The translations under genes and the position numbers were made by a program. Under the pieces are notes generated by a model. The model was not told where the DNA came from. It did not search any database and saw only the letters and a list, made by a program, of their open reading frames with translations. From the NCBI RefSeq assembly GCF_016862215.1, contig NZ_BOMN01000041.1, forward strand, positions 62,001 through 126,000: 64,000 nucleotides of DNA. Direction: 5' to 3'. Shown here piece by piece: positions 25,949-34,000 of this stretch. Numbering within the stretch: the first letter of the stretch is position 1; each line of letters starts with the position of its first letter. This stretch comes from Winogradskya humida. Lineage in GTDB: Bacteria > Actinomycetota > Actinomycetes > Mycobacteriales > Micromonosporaceae.

Positions 25949-26383
25949 ATGACACGTTCCCGCATCGCATTCTCTCTGGGACTCGCCGGCCTGCTCGCGC
26001 TCGCGGGCTGCGGCGCCGCACCCACCACCGCGGATGTTGCCGCGGAGACCTACGCCCTCACCGCGATGGACGCACCCTCGGCCTCGCCGTCGGAGGCGGC
26101 GGCCGCGAAGCCGCGACGGGCGTACCTGCGCAGGAACACCCTGCACGGCGAGATCACGGTGCAGGTCAAGGATGGAACCAGGACGGTGGTGGTCCAGCGC
26201 GGCACGGTCACGGCGACCGACGCGAAGACCCTCAGCGTCAAGTCGAGCGACGGGTTCACCCAGACCTGGACGCTGGGCGACAAGGCCAAGGTGCAGGGGA
26301 CGCTGAAGACCGGCGCCGAGGTCGGGGTCGCGGGCCGTAAGGACGGCAGCACCACCGTTGCGCGCCTGGTCAGGGTGAAGTAA
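25949..26383 (+). CDS. Small lipoprotein (OB/DUF5666-like beta domain)
   Basis: A 144-residue lipoprotein: the lipobox LALAGC gives acylated Cys21, then a 40-residue Ala/Ser/Pro linker and a beta-rich domain with GEITVQVKDGTRTVVVQRGTV, KSSDGFTQTWTLGD and VGVAGRKDGSTTVARLV. The domain resembles the DUF5666/OB-fold group found beside two-component systems; the ligand is unknown. It starts 34 bases after the histidine kinase stop, so it is probably in the same operon, which ends at the hairpin at 26389. Confidence 0.78.
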   Translation: MTRSRIAFSLGLAGLLALAGCGAAPTTADVAAETYALTAMDAPSASPSEAAAAKPRRAYLRRNTLHGEITVQVKDGTRTVVVQRGTVTATDAKTLSVKSSDGFTQTWTLGDKAKVQGTLKTGAEVGVAGRKDGSTTVARLVRVK

Positions 26384-26388
26384 ATGGT

Positions 26389-26426
26389 GCAGGGCCCGCG
26401 CTCGGAAGACCGAACGCGGGCCCTGC
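26389..26426 (+). terminator. Terminator of the two-component operon
   Basis: GCAGGGCCCGCG (26389-26400) pairs perfectly with CGCGGGCCCTGC (26415-26426) around a 14-base loop. There is no U run. It also serves as the boundary for the convergent DUF5995 gene. Confidence 0.7.
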
Positions 26427-26448
26427 CCCGCCCCCTCAGTGAAAGTCG

Positions 26449-27225
26449 TTACTGCAGGATCGCGCCCATCGGCGAGAGCAGCAGCTTGCCGAGCGACTCG
26501 GCGGTCCGGTCGAGGCGGGTGCGCTCCTGGGAGACGGCCTGCAGGTCGTGGCGTACGGCCCAGAGGCGCTGGGCGTTTCGCCAGGCGACGTTGCGGGTGT
26601 ATTCGACGACCTCGCCCTGCCACCAGTCGTCGAGGTCGCCGTTCATCATGTCGATGAGCAGCTGCCATTTTTCGAGGAAGCCGCGGCGCAGACCGGGGAT
26701 CTGCTCCGCGAAGATGTCGTTGATCTGCAGGTAGTCGCGGTGCTGGTCGCTGTCGTCGACCGGGTCGCAGCCCTGGAAGTCGAGCGTGGTGACCAGGGCG
26801 AACGGCAGGTCGTAGTTGATGTGCGCGTTGATGCCCGCTGCGGCGGACGGGAGCGGGCGCGCGTCCGGGCCGGGGATGCGGTGGAACAGCACCATCCAGG
26901 AGCGGGGGCAGCCGGCGCTCATGTCGGACCACTGGCGCAGCGCGTCGAAGTAGCGGGCCGCGAACTCGACGTCGAGCCGGGAGAGGAACGCGGGGTCGGC
27001 GAACTGGCCGGCGTAGAGCCGCTCCAGCACGCTCGTGGTGATCGTGAGATACAGCTTGTTGAAGTCGGCGAGCGGGTTGCTGCCCATCAGCGGCGGCACG
27101 TGGGTGAGCACGTCCTGCAGGCGGGTCAGCTGGTCGACGACCGAGGGCACGTCGTCGGGGTGACCGGCGAGCACATCGGCCATGTCCCGTTGCACGGGTC
27201 CCCACACGGACGACTCGGTGATCAT
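26449..27225 (-). CDS. DUF5995 family protein
   Basis: A 258-residue soluble, largely helical protein of the DUF5995 type. Recognisable segments are FNKLYLTITTSVLERL, FLSRLDVEFAARYFDAL, GINAHINYDLPFAL and NDIFAEQIPGLR. The HINYDL histidine region is the most conserved block I recall, but no reaction is known. The ATG at 27225 has GGAGGG upstream; a longer in-frame start at 27282 lacks one. It stands alone between the two-component operon and the LAL regulator. Confidence 0.75.
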   Translation of the reverse strand: MITESSVWGPVQRDMADVLAGHPDDVPSVVDQLTRLQDVLTHVPPLMGSNPLADFNKLYLTITTSVLERLYAGQFADPAFLSRLDVEFAARYFDALRQWSDMSAGCPRSWMVLFHRIPGPDARPLPSAAAGINAHINYDLPFALVTTLDFQGCDPVDDSDQHRDYLQINDIFAEQIPGLRRGFLEKWQLLIDMMNGDLDDWWQGEVVEYTRNVAWRNAQRLWAVRHDLQAVSQERTRLDRTAESLGKLLLSPMGAILQ

Positions 27226-27405
27226 CGATCCCTCCACGGCGGGCTGCGGGGCGGAGTGTTCCAGCACCGCCCGGCGACCCATGGCCCTCGTGGTGCGGGG
27301 CGGTCCGCCGGGCGGTGCTCCCCCGAACGGACCTCAGCTTTTCACCGCTTACTTACGCGCGGATCGGTAGAACTACGTATCCCTGCGCCGCAGATAACGA
27401 ATAGG

Positions 27406-30225
27406 TCACGCCGCACCTAGGTAGACCCGGCTGGCCTGGACGCGGGTGCGGACCTGGAGTTTGTCGAATATGTGACCGACGTGGACGCCGACGGTGCGTT
27501 CGCTGATGAACAGGGACTGGCCGATCTCGCGGTTGGTGAGACCCTCGGCGACCGCGGCCAGCACCTCGCGCTCCCGCTCGGTCAGCAGGGAGAGCTCGTC
27601 GGTGCCACGCTCGGGCACGACGGCCGAGCCGGGCGCCTCGACCAGGGTGACGCGGGCCCGGCCGGCGATCTGGACGATCTCGGCGGCGAAGGGTTTCGCG
27701 CCCATGGCCTGGGCTGTCGCGTACGCCTCGCGGATGGCCATCGTGGCGGCCGCCTTACGGACCCGCCGGGCGAACGAGGCCTCGGCCTGGCGCAGCCGCG
27801 AGTAGGCCGCCGGATAAGGCTGCCCGCGCCGGTCCCACGCGCTCGCGGAGCGGGCCCACAGCTCGGGGTCGCTGCGCTGCTCGATGCGGCTGGTCTCGGC
27901 GGCGCACAGGTCGAGATAGGCGTCGACGACCGCCCGGACCTGCGGGGCAGCGTCGCCGACCCCGCGGGCCATCCGCTCGACGATGCTGCGCAGCCGCCGG
28001 ACGGCGGCCGGGTCGACCGGCACCTCGCCGCCGGCCTGGGCCTCCGCCTCGGCGCGCAGCCCGTGCCAGGCGAGCACGCCGAGCAGCACGAGGTCGTCGG
28101 AGCGGGTCTCGGTGAGGCCGCGCTGCACGGCGGCGCGGGCGTCGGCGTGCCGGCCCTGCCACATGGCGAGCCCGGCGCGCAGCGTCAGCATCGGCAGCAC
28201 GTGCCGGGCGCCGCCGCCGGCCAGGATGGTGGCGACGGCGTCCAGGTCGCGGTTGGCGGCCTCGATCTCGCCGAAGCCGACCCAGAGCCGGCAGCGCGCG
28301 AGCAGGATGTCGACCGCGTCGGCGCCGGACGGGCGGTGCCGCATCGCGTCGTCGAGCACCTTGCGGGCCTCGCCCCACTGACCGACCCGGAACAGGCCGT
28401 TGGCGGCGATCGCCAGCAGCCGGGTCTGGTAGCTGCGGCCCTGCCCGATGGCGGCGAGCTTCTCCGCACCGCGCCGGGCGACGAGGACACCCTCCTCCAC
28501 GCTGCTGAGCGGATTGGTGAGCAGCTCGGCGAGGTGCTGGTAGGCCACGCCGATGTCCTCGGGGTGCCCGGAGCGCTCGGCGATCTCCACCGCCTGCCGG
28601 ACGATCGCGAGCCCGGCGTCGGGGTCCTGCAGGAAGGCGAGGCTGAACCCGAGCGCGGCGCTGGCCCGGACCAGGTCGGCGGTCGAGTCCTCGGTGCCGT
28701 CGGCCAGCTCCAGGGCCTCGCGGGCCCGGTCGCCGGCGTCGGCATAACGCCCGAGGTGCACGAGCAGCTCGGCCAGGTTGGCGGCGGCGGTGGCCTTCTC
28801 CCGCGGGGTGCACTCGTCGGCGGCGAGAACGAGCTCGTACTCGGTCTCGGCGGTCGCCGCCCGGCCCGCCGCGGCCAGGTAACGGGCGCGCCGCAGGTGG
28901 AGCTGGCACTTGCTGGGGGCGTCCGGGCGGGCCGCGAGCTGCTCCAGCGTGGTCAGCGCGCGCTGGTGCTCGCCGCACCGGTGGGCCGACTCGGCGGTGT
29001 ATCCGAGCAGGGCGGTGCGGGCGGAGTCGTCCTCGGGGGTGAGGCTCAGCGCGAGCGCCCAGTAGCGGTAGGCCTCGGTGAAGCCGTACAGCTCCTCCGC
29101 GGCGCGGGCGGCGGCGATCACCGAGGGCAGCGCGCGGACCGGTTCGCCGGCCTGCTGCCAGTGCCGGACCAGCCGGGCGTGGTCGTTGTCGCCGGGCGCG
29201 GCCTCGATCGCCTCGGCGTAACGGCGATGCCGGGCGGCGTGCTCGGCGGGCAGCACCTCGTGCTCCAGCACCTCCGCCACGACCCGGTGCCGCAGCCGGT
29301 AGCCGTCGTTCGCGCTGGTCACGAAGCGGTGCGCGACCGCGGCACGGATGGCCTCGATCAGCTCCGTCTCGCCCAGCGGCAGCACCCGGGCCAGCAGCGC
29401 GTGCTCGACCGGCTCCACCCCGGCGGCCACCGCGTGCACCACCTCGTGCGCGTGCGGGGGCAGCTCGTCGACGCGGGACAGGAAGATCTCGCGCAGCGTG
29501 TCGGACAGCTCGACGCGGCCGTCACGCAGGTCACGGGCCAGCTCCTCGGCGACGAACGGGTTGCCCCCGCTGCGCTTGAAGACCCGGTCGGCGTCCTCGG
29601 AGACGACGTCGTTGCCGGCGATCGCGGCGACCAGCTCGGCGGTGGCCTCACGGTCGAGCGGTGCCAGGTCCAGCACCCGTACGCTGCGCAGCCGCCGCAA
29701 CTCCGCCAGCACCCGCCGCAGGGGATGGGAGCCGTGCAGCGACTCCGAGCGGACCGCGGCCAGCACCGACAGGTTGATCTCCCCGAGCCCGGCGAGCAGG
29801 TAGAGCAGCAGCTGGCGGGTGCTCCGATCGGCCCACTGGAGATCGTCAAGGACGAGCAGGAGCTGCCGGCCCTGGGCGAGTGTCTGCAGCTGGTGTGAGA
29901 CGCGTTCGAGCAGGGCACCGGCGCCGTCGGAGGCGTCGGGGGAGCCCGGGCCGGGGTGCGCGCCGGCCTGACGCAGCGCCTGCAGGACCGGGTGCAGCGG
30001 CGAGGCGTCACCGATGTCCAGACACGCTCCGTAGAGCACGGCGGCTCCGGCCTCGCGCATCGCTTCTGCGGTTTCCCGCAACAGCCGGGTCTTGCCGACG
30101 CCGCTCTCGCCGGTGACGAAAACCGCCGCGGTCCCCCCGGGCCCGATGGCGGCCAGGTCGGCCTGAATCGACGTCAGTGTGCCGGTACGTCCGACAAGTG
30201 GCGCGTCGTCCCCCTCGCTGGCCAT
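27406..30225 (-). CDS. LAL-type LuxR regulator (AAA ATPase, TPR-like, HTH)
   Basis: A 939-residue large ATP-binding regulator of the LuxR family. Walker A is GESGVGKT (39-46) in an orphan AAA/STAND module opened by PLVGR; Walker B lies in LLLVLDDLQWAD. A long helical-repeat region follows (about 350-850). The C-terminal LuxR helix-turn-helix is LTEREREVLAAVAEGLTNRE with SERTVGVHVGHIFDKL. Such regulators activate transcription in an ATP-dependent way, often on maltose-like ligands or antibiotic clusters; the target here is unknown. The ATG at 30225 is chosen for the TAGGCT element 7 bases upstream; a GTG at 30288 is possible. It is divergent from the cyclase gene. Confidence 0.88.
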   Translation of the reverse strand: MASEGDDAPLVGRTGTLTSIQADLAAIGPGGTAAVFVTGESGVGKTRLLRETAEAMREAGAAVLYGACLDIGDASPLHPVLQALRQAGAHPGPGSPDASDGAGALLERVSHQLQTLAQGRQLLLVLDDLQWADRSTRQLLLYLLAGLGEINLSVLAAVRSESLHGSHPLRRVLAELRRLRSVRVLDLAPLDREATAELVAAIAGNDVVSEDADRVFKRSGGNPFVAEELARDLRDGRVELSDTLREIFLSRVDELPPHAHEVVHAVAAGVEPVEHALLARVLPLGETELIEAIRAAVAHRFVTSANDGYRLRHRVVAEVLEHEVLPAEHAARHRRYAEAIEAAPGDNDHARLVRHWQQAGEPVRALPSVIAAARAAEELYGFTEAYRYWALALSLTPEDDSARTALLGYTAESAHRCGEHQRALTTLEQLAARPDAPSKCQLHLRRARYLAAAGRAATAETEYELVLAADECTPREKATAAANLAELLVHLGRYADAGDRAREALELADGTEDSTADLVRASAALGFSLAFLQDPDAGLAIVRQAVEIAERSGHPEDIGVAYQHLAELLTNPLSSVEEGVLVARRGAEKLAAIGQGRSYQTRLLAIAANGLFRVGQWGEARKVLDDAMRHRPSGADAVDILLARCRLWVGFGEIEAANRDLDAVATILAGGGARHVLPMLTLRAGLAMWQGRHADARAAVQRGLTETRSDDLVLLGVLAWHGLRAEAEAQAGGEVPVDPAAVRRLRSIVERMARGVGDAAPQVRAVVDAYLDLCAAETSRIEQRSDPELWARSASAWDRRGQPYPAAYSRLRQAEASFARRVRKAAATMAIREAYATAQAMGAKPFAAEIVQIAGRARVTLVEAPGSAVVPERGTDELSLLTEREREVLAAVAEGLTNREIGQSLFISERTVGVHVGHIFDKLQVRTRVQASRVYLGAA

Positions 30226-30232
30226 GCGTGGC

Positions 30233-30238
30233 AGCCTA
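30233..30238 (-). promoter_or_regulatory. Leaderless-type -10 of the LAL regulator
   Basis: TAGGCT on the minus strand lies 7 bases before the ATG at 30225, with no ribosome site. If the GTG at 30288 is the true start this call fails. Confidence 0.35.
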
Positions 30239-30396
30239 GTGGGAAGCACGGCTGTGCTCTCTCGGCGGTTCGGACTGTTCTGCGTCACATCTGACAGGAC
30301 GCGGGGGCGCCCGTCGCAGATACGTCATTCTGACGATCCGTTGTCCGTGGGCCGCTGGCACCGTTCTCTTCGCCTACAGGGAAGGGAGCGGATGAC

Positions 30397-31035
30397 ATGA
30401 ATACGACGTCCGCCGACGTTATCTGCCGACGACAGACAGTAACTATTCTCTTCGTCGACATCGTCGGATTCACCAGCCTCGTCGACGAGCTCGACTGCGC
30501 CGACGTGCGAGACCTGCAACGCGATTATTTCGGGACCGTCTCGGCCGTGGTGCGGGCCGCCGGCGGCATCGTGGAGAAGTTCATCGGCGACGCCGTCATG
30601 GCCGTCTTCGGGACCGTCGGTCCGGATGCTGGGACGCCGGCCGAGGTGCGGTGCGCGGCAGCGGCCGCGGTGCGAGCGGGGCTGCTGGTGCAGGAGTCGC
30701 TGCGGGGGCGCCTCCTGTCCGGCCGGTACGCGATCAAGACCCGGGTAGGGCTCGCGACCGGCACCGCGATGGTCGATCTGGAGGCTGCTCGTGACGGCGG
30801 GTACGGCATGGTCAGCGGCAGCGTTGTGGCTACGGCTTCGCGGCTGCAGGCGTACGCTCCGCACGACACCGTCGTTGTCTGTGCCGCCACCCAGGAGGCG
30901 AGCGCCGACGCGGTGGACTACCAGGAGCTTCCGCCGGTTTCCGTACACGGCAAGCAATCCCCGGTCGAGCTCTGGCGTGCCCTGCACCCGCGCAACGCGG
31001 CGGTAAGTGCCCTGACGTTGCAGGCCTGCGGCTGA
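30397..31035 (+). CDS. Class III adenylate/guanylate cyclase-like protein
   Basis: A 212-residue single-domain class III nucleotidyl cyclase homologue without regulatory or membrane domains. The metal ligands are Asp21 in LFVDIVGFTS and Asp65 in EKFIGDAVMAVFG, with substrate-contact Lys61. In the transition-state motif (G..VN.A.RL in active enzymes) it reads GSVVATASRL, so the catalytic Asn is Ala145 while Arg149 is kept. Activity may therefore be low or lost, or complemented by a partner subunit. A GGGAGCGG site precedes the ATG. It lies 41 bases before the kinase-GGDEF gene, so the two are probably cotranscribed. Confidence 0.82.
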   Translation: MNTTSADVICRRQTVTILFVDIVGFTSLVDELDCADVRDLQRDYFGTVSAVVRAAGGIVEKFIGDAVMAVFGTVGPDAGTPAEVRCAAAAAVRAGLLVQESLRGRLLSGRYAIKTRVGLATGTAMVDLEAARDGGYGMVSGSVVATASRLQAYAPHDTVVVCAATQEASADAVDYQELPPVSVHGKQSPVELWRALHPRNAAVSALTLQACG

Positions 31036-31076
31036 CAATTCCTACAGCGAGCCCCGGACGCGCCGATAAAGGCGTC

Positions 31077-34000
31077 GTGGGTGCTTCGCCTTCCGTACCG
31101 GCAGAGCCGGCAGCGGTCCAGTGGGAGCTCGGCGACATCGCCGAGCTTGAAGTGCTGGGCGAAATCGGACGGGGCGCCCAGGCGGTCGTATACCGGGTCC
31201 GCCGGGACGGCACGGAGTACGCGCTGAAGTCGCTGCTGCAGGACGACCTCAAGCCCGAGCGGCTGCGCGAGTTCCGGCGCCAGGTCGCGCTGCTGGCGTC
31301 GTTCGCGAGCCCGAACCTGCCCCGGGTGCACAAAGCCGGCGAGTTCGGTGGCCGCCCCTACGTGATCATGGACCTGATCGACGGCGAGCCGCTCGCCCGG
31401 CGGCTGCTGCGCGGCCCGCTCGACGAGCGCGACGCGGTCACGATCGGCGCCGACCTGGCCACGGCCCTGCGTACCGCCCACGCCCACGACCTGATCCACC
31501 GCGACATCAAGCCCGAGAACGTCCTGGTCACCGCCGCGGGCACGGCGTTCCTGGTCGACTTCGGCCTGGCCTCCGGCGCCACCGGCAGCGCGATCGGCCC
31601 CGACGACGCGATCGCCGGCACGCTGACGTACTGCTCGCCCGAGCAGGCCGGCATGCTCAACCGCCCGGTCGACGCCCGCTCCGACCTGTACGCCCTCGGC
31701 GCGGTCCTGTTCGAGTGCGTCACCGGTGCCCCGCCGTTCGCGGCCGACGACGTCGGTGAGCTGCTGCACCTGCACGCGACCGCCCCGGTGCCGGACCCCC
31801 GTGCCCTGGCACCCGGGCTCGGCGCGACGTTCGCCGCGATCATCGTCCGGCTGCTCGCCAAGGACCCGGACGACCGCTACCAGAGCGCCGCGGGCCTGCT
31901 CGCCGATCTGCGCCGGCTCGCCGGTGACCCGGCCACCGTCTTCGCGCTCGGCGACGATGACGCTCCGGAATTGCCGAACGACGCCCCGATGACCGGCCGT
32001 GACGCCGAGTTCGAGACGCTGCGTGAGCACTGGGACAGGACCATCGCGGGCAGTGGCGGGTTCGTGCTGCTGCACGGGCCCACCGGCGCCGGCAAGACCC
32101 GGCTGGCCACCGAGCTGGGCAGGCACGTGCGCCATTCCGGTGGCGTCGTGCTGCGGGGCGGCGCGTCGTCCAGTGACCGGCGCCCGATGGGGCCGCTGCG
32201 GGCTGCTGTGGACGCGTACGTGAAGGATCTGCTGCGTGCCCCGGGCGGCCGCGAGAGCGCCGCCGAGACCCTGCGTGCCGCGGCGGGGGAGAGCGCCGCC
32301 CTGGTCACCAGCCTGTCCCCGGCCCTGGCCGAGCTCCTCGAGGTGCCGCAGGTCAGTGGCGAGGTCGGTTTCGGCCGGCACGCCGCCGCCGTCGCCGACC
32401 TGTTCGCCGGGCTGGCCGCCACCGCGGGCCCGGTCCTGCTGCACCTCGACGACGCCCAGTGGTACGACGAGGGCACCGTACGCGTTCTGGAACAGCTGGC
32501 GGCCCGCGCCGGTGAACTGCCGCTGCTGATCGTGGCGACGGCCCGGCAGGACGACGCCAAGCCGTCCCCGGTGCTGTCCCGGCTCGCCGCGGCCCAGGTC
32601 CGGGAGATCACCCTGGCGCCGTTCGGCCCGCGGCAGGTCGCCGATCTGATCGCGATGCTGTCCGGCGGCATCCGGATCAACGAGCGCAGCGGCGAGGCGG
32701 TCGCCATGCTCACGGGCGGAAACCCGTTCGTGACCATCGGGTACGCCCGGGCCGTGATGGACGCCGGTCTGCTCACCCCCGACTGGGGCGTGTGGCAGAT
32801 CGACCCGGACGGCATCCAGGACCTGGCGCTGCCCTCCGACTCCGCCGAACTCGTGCTGCGCCGCCTCGGCGGGCTCGACGCCGAGGCCCGGCGGCTGCTC
32901 GCCGTCGCGGCGGTGGTCGGCACGACCTTCGACGACACGATTGTGGCCCAGGCGGCCGGGGTCGAGCCGCGCGTCCTGGCCGACTCGCTCGCCGACGCCG
33001 CCCGCCAGGGCATCGTCGAGGCCCGCGACGGCATGTACCGCTTCCTGCACGAGAGCATCCGCACCACGCTGCTCGCCGGCCTCTCCGCGCAGGACACCCG
33101 CGACCTGCACGGCAAGGTGGCCGACGCGCTCGACGCGACGGACAGTTCCGACGTGTACGCGCTGGCCCGGCACTGCTCGCTGGGCGACCCGGCGAGCAAC
33201 CCGCAACGGATGCTGCGCGCCTGCACCGAGGCGGGCGCGCGGGCCCTCGACGAGCACGCCCCGGACACCGCGTTGACGTACCTGGAGTTCGCCCGGGACG
33301 CCGCCGAGTCCGGCGAGGTCCGGCTGGGCAGCCGGTTCAAGCAGCTGCTCGGCACGGCGTACCACCAGAACGGCCGGCTCGACGACGCGGCCGCGACCCT
33401 GACCGAGGCGCTCGGGGAGACCACCGGCCACATCGAGCGCGCCGGCATCCAGCTGCTGCTCGCCCGGGTGCACGAGAGCAACTGGAACGGCGCCGCGCAG
33501 CTCGAAGCCGTCGAGCTGGGCCTGGCCGAGCTGGGCCGCACCATGCCCGCCAGCCGGGCGATGCGGGTCTTCACCAGCTTCTGGATACTGATCATCGGCG
33601 GTCTGTGCCGGTTCACCGGCCTGGGCTACGGCACGGCCCGGGGCAAGCACCGCGACCTGCTGCGGCTGGAGACCACCCTGCACCACTACGGCGTGTCGGG
33701 CAGCCTGCGCGACCTGCGCCCGAACCACGCCCTGCTGCACGGGATGCGGACCATCTACCCGATCAACCGGCTCGGCCGCTCCCCGGAACGGGCCCGGGAC
33801 CTGGTCATGCTCGCGGTGACACTGCGCATGGCCGGCCTGCGCCGCTTCGCCGACCGGATCACCACCAACTCGCTGAAGCTCGCCGCTGAGCTGGGCGACC
33901 CCACGATGACCGCCCGGATCGAGTTCCTGCACGCGATGGGCCTGCACGGCGCCGGCGCCGACTCGGGCGAACGGATCCGCCGGGTGCTGCACGAGCGCGA

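Noticed and set aside
27472..29898. Long plus-strand frame opposite the LAL regulator
   Set aside because: The minus strand shows Walker A, Walker B and LuxR helix-turn-helix motifs; the plus frame has only compositional repeats.
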